From Hexactinellida sp. DTS-2022 (taxonomy: Eukaryota; Porifera; Hexactinellida): 64,000 nucleotides of DNA. Of the stretch, positions 1 through 11,314 are shown piece by piece. The translations under genes were made by a program, and so were the position numbers. The first letter of the stretch is position 1; the number at the start of each line of letters is the position of its first letter. Location of the stretch: assembly GCA_028753945.1 (NCBI GenBank), contig JAPNXP010000001.1:6624501-6688500 (forward strand), written 5' to 3'. The notes beneath the pieces are model-generated. The model worked only from the letters and a program-made list of their open reading frames with translations. It did no database searches and had not been told where the DNA came from.

Positions 1-53
1 TTTTATGCGGGTGGCAGTGTCGGCCAATTCATAGTAAATCACCGACATTTCCG

Positions 54-466
54 TAAGCACCAAAATTTTTCCACGTCAGACCATTGCTTGGGCACTCGAT
101 TTTTGATAGGATCCACTTCCGCCGGATACATTATGACCTCCATCATGCATTTAAAAATGGTCACTTTAATATTATTCGGACAAAAGTCCGCATTCACGAA
201 CTTATGTCAAATGACTTCGTATAAGGTTATTATATGCATAGTGGTTATCAGAACAGTGTGCGCTGTCGAAAGATGGGTCACTCGATAGGGTTGGTATCAT
301 TATTGAGAATGGAATGTTCAACATTCCACCGTTGTTAAGGAAACTTTTTTTATCGAATATGGTCATGTGACCCCTCTAATTAACGGAAATTCCATGCTGA
401 TTACGAATATCTTATTTCTAGATTGGATTAAATATCACTTTAAAAGTTATATTACATTTGGTGGTT
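54..466 (+). repeat. left terminal inverted repeat of the outermost element ('Z')
   Basis: This block is matched in reverse complement by 31628-31980. Shared stretches include the segment around ATGCTGATTACGAATATC and the segment around CGAACTTATGTCAAATGAC. A block of about 60 bp (roughly 112-178) is missing from the right copy. Similarity stops near position 54, so the outer border is probably there. A more diverged copy of the same sequence lies at 47100-47344. Confidence 0.75.
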
Positions 467-509
467 CCCTGGAGCACCAAAGAATCTGCTAGAGAAAAGA
501 GTGGTAAAG

Positions 510-725
510 CAAAGTTGAAACCTCTCGAACCGATTATCAGTATTCATGAATAGTTGCCCTACCGAATTCGAATACTGATATTCGGTTGAGTAACCGAATA
601 CGAATACTGATATTTGGTTGAGTAACCGAATACGAATACTGATATCAGGTTGCCAACCAAATTACAACTATTCGGCAAATAATATTCGGTTCAACCAAAG
701 ATATCAGTATTCGGTTTCAACCCTG
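510..725. mobile_element. hAT-type MITE with 8-bp TSD
   Basis: The ends are imperfect inverted repeats (CAAAGTTGAAACC... and ...GGTTTCAACCCTG). The interior repeats the motif CGAATACTGATATTCGGTTG. The flanks are TGGTAAAG (502-509) and AGGTAAAG (726-733), an 8-bp duplication with one mismatch, as expected for hAT transposition. It interrupts the 5' part of the Z element. Confidence 0.7.
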
Positions 726-774
726 AGGTAAAGGTATTCGAAGAAAAGTTGCAAGTAAGAATAAGCTCCCAAGA

Positions 775-1171
775 AATTGGGCTGATTTCTTTCGTGATCC
801 AACTAATAAACAAGAACTGTTTGCATTTCTTTCCAACAAGATTGCCAATGTGAATTGTCCCGGAGGCAAATAAATAATCATCATGACTGGTGCCACAGCT
901 ATTGTTCGAGCATTTGATCGTTCTATTGCACGATGTGATCATGGGGAAGATGACACCAAACTGCTGATCCATTTACAGAATGCCCTTCTCAATAGCTGTA
1001 CTAATTACTAAGTTAAGTGTCTAGTGCGCACAATTGACACGGATGTAGTATACTAGTATTGGTGATCCTTGTTGGAAAGTTACACCACTTGATTGCCATA
1101 AGCAAAGATGTGAACATTTGGGTTAGCTTTGGTACAGGAAAGAACTTTTACATACGTACTATGATATCAAT
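775..1171 (+). pseudogene. N-proximal piece of the Z-element protein ('GCDTTSA' family), broken
   Basis: The + strand reads NWADFFRDPTNKQELFAFLS, then an MTGATAIVRAFDRSIARCDH segment, DTKLLIHLQNAL, VRTIDTDVV and IWVSFGTGKNFYI. From memory this matches a multi-copy, functionally uncharacterised family seen in cnidarians, sponges and fish. Its conserved pieces include an ADT..H segment, a VRT.DTDVV segment and, further on, GCDTTSA. The frame is broken by a TAA replacing a codon after CPGGK, by a small insertion after DTDVV and by a shift near 1150. The protein resumes at about 30745, after a 29.6-kb insertion. The fold is unknown to me. A role in the mobility of Z is inferred only from its position between the Z terminal repeats. 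Confidence 0.6.
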
Positions 1172-1543
1172 AGGAGTGTGAAGTTTGCGCTGTATTCAAC
1201 TGAGCACAGATCAAAATGAAAGTTGAGGCCCTTCCCATTATTGGATTTGGATAAAAATTACACATATTAAAGAGGAGATACGGACGTTTATGATTTTGGA
1301 TTTAAAGAAATTTTTTATTATTTTTTTTCTATTTATATTTTTACATTACGAGTGAGCATTAATTTTTTTTTTTTGACAACATTTTGGGAAATTGAATTTA
1401 AAACTTTGCATACATCTTTGTGACTATGGGACGTTTCTTATGCCAAAATATTTCAAAAAATTATCAACATTCCTATGAGATATAGCTTGGCAAAGTTGAA
1501 CATGTGTTTACTTCAGATTATATATTATTTCTTTATTATCGTG
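1172..1543 (+). repeat. left TIR of the second-level element, first part
   Basis: Matched in reverse complement by 30557-30738 (the outer half) and 13830-14034 (the inner half). The inner half includes GACGTTTCTTATGCCAAAATA. The remaining few bases of this TIR lie at 6713-6729, because a MULE inserted at 1544. Confidence 0.8.
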
Positions 1544-1554
1544 GGGTATAGGTC

Positions 1555-1710
1555 ACTTCGTACCCAACACCCTTTCGTACCTTAATCACGACAACTTCGT
1601 ACCCAATACTCTTTCGTACCCAACACCCTTTCGTACCTTAATCACGACAACTTCGTACCCAATACTCTTTCGTACTCAACACTTGTTCGTACCCGATAGT
1701 ATTCCGTACT
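1555..1710. repeat. subterminal tandem repeats of MULE1, left side
   Basis: Seven or so copies of ACTTCGTACCCAA / CCCTTTCGTACC, arranged as two longer tandem units. The inverse, GGGTACGAAATT..., is repeated at 6588-6690 on the right side. Possibly multiple binding sites for the transposase; that role is inferred. Confidence 0.8.
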
Positions 1711-3432
1711 TGACATTACTACATCTAGGTATAAAGAAAGTTTAATTATTAATAGTGTACTACTAAATTTAAATCACTAAATTTCCTATCAAAGTCAAGT
1801 TAGTCAACACAGTACATTTATCCTGAAACAGGCCCATTCAAATGGCCAACTGCTCTTAGTAATTGGGACGTGGAGATTTCGTTGTCCTGATACCGTCGCC
1901 AAATTTCAAATATCTTTCCCTGAAGTTTTCTGTGTTGTGTTCGTTGATGTCGCCGCAGTTTCCTTTCTGAAATTAGCCGAAGATGGAGTCTCACAGTCTC
2001 GACTCGGAGTAGAGAAGGGGATTAAAACATACAGCTGCAGATTTCCTTTATCTGCAGCTTTGGAGTTCAATCGACGGTGGTAACCTTCTAAATCATTGTT
2101 CGTTATTATGCCATGCATGAATACACAGTATTACACACCAGTTTGAAGGTTTAAACACCGTTGAAAGAATCCATGTGTTCTCTACATACTGGACTAGGGG
2201 CTGTATATGTGTTGTGGCTTGTTCCTTAAGTGTATTGAACACAGGGATTATTTGTTCTTCTGGAAGAAATGGAAGGGCCATCAACTTCCTTACATAATTG
2301 TAAGTTGTGCCCTTCTCATTGTATGCTACCTGAAAAATTTGTGACAGTTAAAACTTCCACGATTTCAATATATACATATAAATTAATAATCTACATACCT
2401 GGAAACCAAGTTGTTGCACATGCCGCCATATTGCTTGTCGCCAGTGAAAAACACATCCTTGTATCTCCACCTGAAATAATGTCTCTCTGACTCCTTTCCA
2501 AATTGCTGCTTCGAAATCTGTGACCACTTTTGTTACAGCAATCGTATCTGGTAGTTTATCCAATATAGCTACTATTACCTGCAAGATAATTAAATAATAA
2601 TAATAAGAACATATCTGCACATCTTACAGACCTTCTCATAATCTACTGCTCTCCTCTGTGACATCAATGCATATGCTAGTGGAACTTGTTTGATATGCCC
2701 GTCTTTATTGATGAAGCCATGTATGCTAAATAGCTGATAAAAGGGTTTTTTGACCAACTTGAAGGTTCCATCCATATGCCATGTACCATGTTTTGCACCT
2801 AGCTAATAGTTGAAGCTGTTTGTTAGTAGCAAATACAAGGTGTCTTGATGTTGTGCTTTGGATATCAGATATAAGAAAGTTTTCTGGTAAGTATTCTTCA
2901 GCTAATGTAAAATCTACATTTCTGGGTTCTTCGGGACGCTTAGATTGTCTCAGTCTGTTTGCTGCCCTTGCAAGGTTCTCAACATCAGGGCGGCATGGTT
3001 CAGGAGCATCGTCTGGCAAATCCATCATGGCATTTTCGATCAATCCAGCAGCAGAAGTGAAGATCTGTTCACATGCATGTCGTTTAACCTAAAAATGTGC
3101 AGAAATGTTTATATATTAGTAATAGTATTTATCCTTAATTAATTATTTAACTCTTACATCATACTACATACCTTTGCAATTGTATCAATTCTAAGATGTA
3201 ATCCAGGCTCTGCTTGATGGCAGTGTTTGTACCGTCCACGTTTGAAGTTTCCTCCCTTCTGAATTACTGTAGCTGGACAACGTGTGGACTTTCCTCTGAT
3301 GTAGCAGCACCAGTACTGTGTTGCTTTTCCTGGTGGAGTTTTCCTAGTATAAGAGAAACCAACTGTGTCCACTAGTTTATCTCGCGCCCGGGTAGTGCCA
3401 CCAGTAATGATCGTATATCTCACGAATACAGA

Positions 3433-3545
3433 GGGATTCGGCCTAGAACAAATTTTGCCTATGAGTGGATTCGGCCTACGAGTGTTTCGGCCTGAAAATG
3501 GGTGAATTCGGCATACGAGTGAATTAGGCCTGAAGAAATTGGTTT
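3433..3545. repeat. subterminal tandem repeats of MULE2, left side
   Basis: Five imperfect copies of GGATTCGGCCTACGAGTG spaced about 22-26 bp. The inverse (AGGCCGAATTCACT) occurs four to five times at 5697-5790. Confidence 0.8.
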
Positions 3546-3791
3546 ATTCAGCCTATATCCAAATGAAAGAGGTGTCAGATAACATATGTCAGATGACAAC
3601 TTAAAAGCTGAAAAGGTTGTGAATCCAAACAAATAGTTGTGAAATCATAAGTGCTAATTAAACAATTTCGTCTATTCTTCTGAATACATACAATAGGGCC
3701 TTTAAACGTGTCCCTCAAGGAGCTATAAAAGGCCCACCTAATTTCAACTTATTCAGTCTTAAGTCTAACTATTGCAACAACAACATCTTTC

Positions 3792-5669
3792 ATGTCCAGC
3801 AGAACAAGTAACAAGCGTAAATTTCCTAATGAGACATATTTCCCTGTGCTTACTGTAGTGAAGAAGTGCGTCGCAGACAACATGCCATCCAGTGTGATCG
3901 TCCAGGTTGTGATCGGTGGCAGCACCGTGGCTGTGAAACTCAATTCTCCGCAGCCGACCTTTATCGTATGAAGAGAGGAGAATTAGATGTGACCTGGTAC
4001 TGTTACAGGTGTCTTACTTTAGCTGACCCAAACCAAGAGGCTGGAATCACCCAAGTGTCTGAAGACTTTGGTGCACAGCGAGCAGAGGATCCAGAGTCAG
4101 AATCATATCCTGTGAATTTAGAAGAAGGCCCAGATGCGGACACTATAGTTGTTGAGCTAACACTCCGCGATTTCCACATTGAGTCCTAATTTTCTGAACC
4201 AGCTGCTGTCCCTCTACCGGTGGAGCCACCAATAGTCCCAGTCCTTCCTGATGTAGCCCACCTCATAAATCGGTCAGATGAGGTGGAGTATGAGATCATT
4301 GACGGTTGTAGTGAGCGTGGGGAAACACTCCTGTGTGACTCATATGGATACTCATACGCAGAGAAGAAGGGCACATACCGGCAGCCAGGCAAAATACAGT
4401 GGAGGTGTAGCAAAAGATGTGGTGCAACAGTGGTGCAGGAGAGTGAAATCTTCTCTAAGGGCCGTGAACATGACCACGCAGGACAGCCAGGAATTGCAGA
4501 TAAATTGAAAGTTAGGAAGAAGACGTTCCGTTTAGTGAAGGCAAACTACTTCAAGTCAACCCAGTCAACTGTGGAGGAAGTTATGGCTGAAGAGCTGACT
4601 CCAGAAATGTCATATGGGAGCCGAAGCAACCCTGTGACCTTAGCCCGGGCAGCAAACAGACACAGACATGCGAACCGCCTAGCAGACCCCACTGACCTGA
4701 GGTTGATTTGGTAGCAGACCATATTCCTGAAGACTTTCTGCAGAGTGATTTGAAAAGAGATGATCAGTGCAATCTTATCTTCGCAACACCTGACCAGTTG
4801 CAAATCCTTGCGGAAACTAAAGTCCTTTTCCTTGATGGCACATTCAAGGTGGTAAAGGCACCCTTCAAACAGCTCTTCTCATTTCACACATTTCTTGGGG
4901 ATGCAAACGCAAAAACATTAAACAGGTTCCACTGATATTTGTACTGATGTCTTCAAAAAAGGACTATATGGCTGATTCCAGAAAGTCAAAGATTTCGCTC
5001 CTAGTCTCGAATTGACGCACCTTATTCTCGACTTCGAGTCATCCATCTGGAGGGCAGCGAGGATCATCTTCCCAGATGCGCACATCCGAGGCTGTAGCTT
5101 TCACTGGAGCCAGGCCCTCTGGAGTAAGGTACAGGAGTAGGACTAGTTGTGGCGTATAACTCTGTTTCAGCAGTTCACGACCACATACGGATGCTGTTCG
5201 CCTTGTCCTACCTACCAGTCGGCCACATCATTCGTTCGTCCGACCAGATTGCTTCCGTGACCAATGACCAGCTTCATCCTCTGGTGGATTATGTTCGCTC
5301 CACGTGGATCCAGGGACAGTGGTCTCCAGAAGACTGGTGTGTCTACAAGAGATACATCCGAACGAACAATGATGTAGAGGGCTGGCGCAACCGGCTCAAC
5401 ATGAAGGCCCAACGAGGGAACCTCCTGATTCATCTGCTCCACAGTGAAGCTAAGCTAGTGCCTCTCCAGAAGCAGCTGATCACTGAAGACAAGCTTCGCA
5501 GACAGCAGAGGAGGGTACAATAAAGATACAGGGAGCCCTCAGCTGCCTCTGGAAACAGTATGAGAATCAAGACCAGCATGCTGCTGACGAAGCTTTCTGG
5601 GATCTGTGCTCCAAAGACACAGTAACTAAGCGATTAATAGAATACTACTATAATTTTTCTGACAATTAA
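3792..5669 (+). pseudogene. MULE2 transposase gene (PHD-like finger, FLYWCH finger, MULE core), broken
   Basis: Proposed start ATG 3792 (MSSRTSNKRKFPNETYFP), then a one-base shift near 3840 into a PHD-like finger (PCAYC, CDRPGC, WQHRGC, WYCYRC). An in-frame TAA at 4187-4189 precedes a FLYWCH-like segment (4285-4480; YSYAEKKGTY, WRCSKRC). A shift near 4700 leads into FATPDQLQILAETKVLFLDG, holding the first catalytic Asp of the MULE DDE core. Another shift near 4915 leads to KQVPLIFVLMSSKK, LILDFESSIWRAA (second Asp) and GCSFHWSQALW (the CxxH-type motif). Then come a TAG near 5137, NNDVEGWRNRLN at about 5370, and a shift near 5520 into the C-terminal IQGALSCLWKQYENQ segment. No intron is needed, unlike MULE1. 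Confidence 0.85.
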
Positions 5670-6587
5670 AATAACTGGAAATCTGTTTTGAAAATACCGT
5701 AGGCCGAATTCACTCACAGGCCGAGTTAGCCTAAATAATGCAAGCCGAATTCACCTAGGCCGAATTCACTGGTGGGCCGAATCGCCCGGTTACCTATCTC
5801 ACGCTTACTTCTTCCATGGGGAAGTCAGAATCATCATTAAGTTCTTGAATGGAAGATTCATCTATTAGTAGTGGTACTGTGTAGGAATTATCGACATTGA
5901 ATGACGAATTATCATTTGTAGTGCCCATATTATTGTTGTTGTGTGATTGAAAGGAGGAACTCTCAACAACAGTAGAGTCATCCATTGGTTCGGGCTGATC
6001 ATAATCATAATCAGTTGTCTGGTCCAGGGAGATACCAGGGATTTGTAGTAAGTCCAGATGAGTGCTTTCTGCAGCTGGGAAACTGAAATCTAACATATCA
6101 TCAGGCAGAAGAGGAGGTGGTGCTGGAATAATATCGATGATTTGTCATGAGTTACAAGTCCACTGATATTCAATCTCCCCTTTTACCAGCCTTCTATAGA
6201 ATGCGCGGTCGATAGGTATACCGCACACTCTATGCTGCCATCTTTCACACCCTCCTTCACACATCAGTGCTTCCTGCCTTTCTTTGACAATTTTCTTGCA
6301 TACGATGCATAGGTCACTCATAATTATTGATTAAGAGTATTTAAAACAGTATTTATATTCAAACATTTGTTTCGTCGACAAACCTGAGAAGGACACTTTT
6401 TTCGTGAATACATAAACAACCGATCACTGCATTTATAACACTTAGAATTATATACCAAAAACAACTGAGCACTGCATTAATAACACTTATAATTATATAA
6501 CAAAAACAATTAGCCATTAGACAAAACAAATTCGTATCACAAAGTCACTTTGGTCACATCAAATAATATATGTTAACATTGGGCCCG

Positions 6588-6690
6588 AAATTATGTTGGG
6601 TACGAAATTATGTTGGGTACGAAATTGTGTTAGGTACGAAATTGCAATTTAGTGCGAAATGGCAGGAGTACGAAATTGTTTAGTAGCGAA
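6588..6690. repeat. subterminal tandem repeats of MULE1, right side
   Basis: Repeated GTTGGGTACGAAATT and relatives, the inverse of the TTCGTACCCAA repeats at the left end. Confidence 0.8.
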
Positions 6691-6712
6691 ATGACTTGTA
6701 TTCATTATCGAG

Positions 6713-6729
6713 TGAACAGCACAAGAGTT
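6713..6729 (+). repeat. left TIR of the second-level element, last bases
   Basis: TGAACAGCACAAGAGTTTAAC is matched in reverse complement at 13823-13843 (GTTAAACACTTGTGCTGTTCA). It shows that the TIR continues after the MULE1 insertion. Confidence 0.7.
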
Positions 6730-6979
6730 TAACACAATACAATTGCTAGATTACAACCACCAGATTGTGTGTTTATGTCACAGCTTATATATAAGAGCCA
6801 CAACCAATTACAATTGGATGAAACCTGAAACGTAGACAAAATAAATATCACACACTATTCTTGTTGAAATTCCTTCTATAAAACCTTGCGAAGATTTACT
6901 AATATTATTATAAATTTATTCTGCACCACTAACCAACGAATATTATATTCATTCCCTATTGAAACGATTCAGAGATCCA

Positions 6980-9900
6980 ATGGATAAAGATGATCAAGGT
7001 AAATTCGATTTTCAACTTTAATATCTATTTTAATATGGAGAATTCTATCTTTAATCAATTATATGTATTCAATAGCTTTACCCATCGATTTAGCGATGTT
7101 TCTCGATTTTTGTAAAGCCAGAAACTTAAGACCTGAAGCTTTAACAGCCAGCTGTTCCGTCTCAAATTCGGTTTTGGGAAATTTATCAGTACACATTTTC
7201 GGAAGGAATAGGGCTAATTTAAGGAAAAGCTTATACCTAAATGGAAGAATAATTCCCATAACATTTACAATAAGGTCAAAGTGTATGATCTCAACTCAAC
7301 TGTTTCCAACAATTTCCAGGTACGTATTGGCTTAGATTTACTTTCCATTGAATGTAGAACTTTCTTAACAAAGGAAACTATACTGAGAGATATTAGTGCT
7401 AGATTACAGGAGATAACTTAACTAAGAATTTACCAACCATGCAATTTGATTTAGCAAAATTTGAGTCAGATTTATTACATTGTGATAATATTTCTAATTA
7501 TCTGCTCTTCTGTTTCCTCTGAATTAGAATTATATGATAAATTCAAAAATAAATACTCAAAGATTCCCCTAGATTGTTACAATAACCTAGGACAGCCATT
7601 AATTCAATAATTTATGGGAAAATTCCAAAAATACTCAAGTTTTTTAAAAATTTCCAAATATACTCAAGTTTTATTGGATTATTCCAAATATACTCAAGTT
7701 TTATTGGATTATTCCGAATATACTCAAGTTTTATTGGATTATTGAAACTAGTATGGAGATCCCAACCACAAAAAATATTTATTAGTACAATCTGCTCGTC
7801 TGCTCTACGCGTCCTTACAACTTGTACTCGGGCCTACGGCCCTCGCTTGTATTTAAAGCATCTCCTTTTCAAATTAAATGTCGTTCTTGATGGTTGGCCG
7901 CTAGCTGTCTATTTATATCCGTTCATCCTAGCTACAGGTTTCTATAAGGACAGATTAAATAATTTGGATATTTATGCAAATTTGAACAGATAATTTTATA
8001 GATATATGAGCTTGTCCATGTATAATAATATACCAATTCCAAATATATAATTAAATATCACTAAGAAACTGTACCAGTGGACCCCTAACTTTGGGACGTG
8101 GAGAAGTTATTGTATTGATTGATAATAATTTGATAACAAATAACACAATGGAATGTTATAAATGTATGGCTAGACAGACAGAACACAAATAACTGATTAA
8201 ATGCCTGAACTTCCTCTCGATCAATTAGATCACTTTCTCAGTATTCCATAATGCATACTTAACATTTGACAGACACTAAAGCATTCGATTATACTAATTG
8301 AAATGCTAGCTGCTAATCCATACTGGAACACCCCTCGAATTTAATTGGCTAAAGGTTTTGACACCTTTTGTGATGGAAGATTTGAATATCTTTTTAGATA
8401 TTGAACTTATTTGTACATACAATACTAGTATTCCCCACCCCACTGCCAAATTTTAGGTCTGTAGCTTTTACCAGTTCCTCAATCAATTCTGAACAAACAC
8501 ACAAACAAACAAACACAAAAACATTGTGATTTAATATATAAGATAGACTAAATATAGCCTTTCAAAACTTGAGTAGATCTGTGAATTTACTGAAAAGTTG
8601 AGTAGATTTGGAATTTATTGAAAAAACTTGAGCAGAATTGGAATTATTCTGAAAAACTTGAGTAGATTTGGAATTATTTTGAAAAACTTGAGTAGATTTG
8701 GAATTATTTTGAAAAACTTGAGTAGATTCGGAAAGATCTAGTTTTATATTTGAGTATCAGTAAAAAGTTGAGTATATTTGGAAATTTAAAAAAAACTTGA
8801 GTATTTTTGGAATTTTCCCAATAATTTATTAACTATGAATCAATATTATGGCTCGATGGCTATAATTTTTATGGGTTTAAAGGCCCGAAAGTTATTCCTG
8901 GGTTCTTACAGTTTTTTTAACTTAGTCAATTTGAAGCATGTAAAGGATTTGAAGATTCGTTCAAGTTTACTGATAATCTCATTGAACAATGTACGTTAAT
9001 ACTAGTATGGTTAGCATCCGCACCAGAGCTATTTAGTTACTTAAATAATATATCAATAAATAACATATTCAACAAAAATTATGTACTATTAACTAGTAAA
9101 TGCTAACAGATTTTGTTGTTTGGGTAGATAAGTTAAACATTGATTTTGAAGAAAATGGTATAGAGGTTTTGGAATCAATTTACACAGTTTATAACAGTAG
9201 ACTAGAAAATAAGGCAAAAAATTTAGCTTTAGAGACAGCAGATGGAGTCGGTGAAATTGAAAATAGTGATAGTGGTCATATAGAATGTACAATTTCTAGA
9301 GCAAACGAAAACAACTTATGATGCAATTTATTTTCAAACATTTGGCGAGTTTTATCTAAATAAGGCTGAATGGAATGCTATAAGTTATTTAGATAAGGAT
9401 GATATAGATCATATGAAAACAGGTTGGACTAATGTAACAGCTGATAAGTTCTCTAAAATAAATTCGATTTGCGGACTGAAGTTTAAACATTTTTGGTTTA
9501 AGAAAAGGGATAGTAGGAAATTGAACTCTCCTTTTTTCAAGCTTGGGCTGTGTGTAAGTTTTCTAACTGCTGCTCAGTTACCTTTTCAATTAATAATGAT
9601 ATTGCCTCATTTGCTGATGATCTAATAGATGTGCACTATAAATGTAACGGTGAACTTTCATCTGAACACAAAGATGGTAAACCCACCATGCACGTCAAAT
9701 TACTTCGAAAAAAGGGGAAAACATGGGTGCAACATAATACCATCAGCAGTTTAGAAATGAGAACAATGTAGAGGCATTCAATAGAGGGAATTTTACTAAT
9801 TTAATATCACAGCAAACTTTAAGACGAATTAAGTCAGACGTTAAATCTAGAGAGATTTTCCAATGATGATTCTGTGGATATTTGGGAAACTCAACAGTAT

Positions 9901-11314
9901 TTCCGTTCGGTATTACCAGATAATCTGATACCTGGTTATGTCCAATATATTGCACAAGATCCATTTATAATCCATTTATATACAAAAAAGCAGATTGAAA
10001 TATTCAAATTATTCAAAAATAACAACACCGTTATTAATATAGATGCAACTGGTTCCATTATTAAAAGGCCACCAATGTGTAAAAAGTCGATCTATTACTA
10101 TGCTCTTATACTACAACACCCTGTATACTGCACTAGTCCTCTTCCTGTTGCAGAAATGATCAGTAGTGATCATGGGACTGCAGAGATCACCCATTTTTTT
10201 AATAAATGGGTATTGACTTTTGTAAGGCAATTCTACATAAGGTTTTAAATATAGACCAAATTGAAATGGACTATAGTTGGGCCATAATGCACAGCACATG
10301 TTTAGCATTTAATAAGCTGAGTTAGCACTATATTTGTGTAAATGTTGGGAAATTGTAAGCGACAAAACTAGCACCAAATTATAAATTAACCATTCCAACT
10401 GTTTTGCATCTCTGTTCGGCACATATTATGCATCAAATAAGCTACAAATTGGATAATAAGTATAAAATAGACAAAATGGTAAAATGCTTAGTGCTACATG
10501 CATTTGGTGCTATGGTAAAAAGTAGCAATATGGAAGAAATAAATCTTGTTTTTGAATCTTTGTGTATTGTTCTGAACACTTGAACACTGAATTAATGTTG
10601 CCTCAGGTTACTAAGAGCTTATTAGACTTAGAAGAATTAGTTAACGGAGATCTCAAAATCTATAGTTCAGAATGCTATTTTATTGATGATTACCCTGAAA
10701 ATATTGAAAGTGATACTTATAGAAAAATGTCTCCTTTTGGTAAATACTTTTAAGAATTGTACTTAAAAGCCACCTTAAAATTTCTAGGACATAAAGTACT
10801 TGCAAATGATAAAAATGTATGCTATTATCCCAAAATACTTGAATATTTGTTAACTTATTATATGCCATTGCTTCCTCTTTGGAGTGGGATTATACTAAGC
10901 AAAGTAAAAGTCAACGCTGTTTCAACTGATAGCAATGCACAAATTGAGAATTGGTTTAAAATAGTAAAACACTCCATATTTAAATCTCAAGTTAATATCA
11001 GAGTTGGTGATTTTGTACGTCACATTTTTGGACATATAGAAGATAGATTGGCTTCCTTTAAATTTGCATTTCAACCAATGGCTCATAGAGTATTTAAGGC
11101 TAAGAAAAAAGTTAGAGAGGTTAGTAACGAGGAAGAATCTATAGAAATTTGGCGAAGGAGGAAAAATAAGAAAAATAGTTACATTAATTCGAACAAAAGT
11201 AAAGTAGCTAAAGTATTTGAGAAATTACAGGATTCAAATTTTGAGATCTCCAGAATAAGGAATCCTTTAATTCCTAGACAAAGAGAGTTAAGTTGGAAGA
11301 ACCACTACCGATAA
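6980..11314 (+). pseudogene. transposase of the second-level element (D-D-CxxH-E), frameshifted
   Basis: A plausible start is MDKDDQ at 6980, followed by a GT...AG intron of about 80 bp. The protein can be followed in pieces: VYDLNSTVSNNFQVRIGLDL (about 7277-7336), SIECRTFLTKETIL, an interruption by the 7616-8819 element, then FINYESILWLDGYNF. After that come AEWNAISYLDKDDIDHMKTG, WAVCKFSNCCSVTFSINND and IDVHYKCNGELSSEHKDGKP. The catalytic candidates are NIDATGS (Asp at 10042), EMDYSWAIMHS (Asp at 10269), LCSAHIMH (CxxH at 10412-10423) and AQIENWFKIVK (Glu at 10946). This D-D-CxxH-E order resembles MULE-superfamily transposases. Several single-base shifts break it (near 7420, 9600, 9850, 10240 and 10750). 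The last segment ends two codons into the OTU frame, so the original product may have been one transposase-OTU polypeptide. I do not recognise a named family. Confidence 0.65.
7616..8819. mobile_element. non-autonomous MULE-like element with tandem subterminal repeats
   Basis: The ends GGGAAAATTCCAAAAATAC and their inverse at 8801-8819 match. A perfect 10-bp TSD AATAATTTAT lies at 7606-7615 and 8820-8829. The left arm holds four copies of TTCCAAATATACTCAAGTTT (7620-7745) and the right arm five or more copies of the inverse AAAACTTGAGTAGATTTGGAA (8565-8800). The core carries a piece of the repeat family that dominates 38-45 kb (8320-8545, ending in a CAAACAAACAAACAC run). No protein is recognisable. 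It sits inside the transposase gene. Confidence 0.85.

Larger units (their letters stand above)
3425..5794 (+). mobile_element. Mutator-like element, 'MULE2', nested in MULE1
   Basis: A perfect 9-bp TSD, TATCTCACG, flanks it (3416-3424 and 5795-5803). Removing the element and one TSD copy restores MULE1's reading frame exactly. The TIRs align around GATTCGGCC. Both ends contain tandem copies of a GAATTCGGCCTACGAGTG-type motif (3433-3540, and inverted 5697-5790). Length is 2370 bp. The encoded protein has the same domain order as MULE1, so the two are sister families. Confidence 0.9.
1818..6321 (-). pseudogene. MULE1 transposase gene (PHD-like finger, FLYWCH finger, MULE core), broken
   Basis: Starts at ATG 6321 with MSDLCIVCKKIV and a PHD-like finger (CxxC, CExxC, WQHxxC, WTC). 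The last zinc-ligand codon, expected as TGC, reads TGA at 6145-6147. A D/E/S-rich linker follows (6120-5804). The gene then breaks at the MULE2 insertion and continues in the same frame at 3424 with a FLYWCH-like segment (GFSYTRK...YWCCYIRGKSTRC). Introns can be seen: donor AAG|GTATGT near 3170 with acceptor TTTTAG near 3090, donor GAG AAG|GTCTGT near 2632 with acceptor near 2583, and donor CAG|GTATGT near 2400 with acceptor TTTTCAG near 2331. Core pieces are MDGTFK..KPFYQLFSIHG, KQVPLAYALM, VVTDFEAAIW, GCVFHWRQAIW and NNDLEGYHRRLN. Frameshifts lie near 2800 and at a 10-bp repeat near 2125, and another joins the final KIFEIWRRYQDN segment. The gene is non-functional in this copy. Confidence 0.85.
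1544..6703 (-). mobile_element. Mutator-like element, 'MULE1', 5.2 kb
   Basis: The ends GGGTATAGGTCACTTCG and GAATACAAGTCATTTCG (the latter from the complement of the right end) align base for base over 17 positions. The flanks ATTATCGTG (1535-1543) and ATTATCGAG (6704-6712) give a 9-bp TSD. Inside both ends are tandem copies of a TTCGTACCCAA motif (1555-1700 and, inverted, 6588-6690). The element carries a decayed transposase gene on the - strand and is itself interrupted by MULE2 at 3425-5794. Confidence 0.85.
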
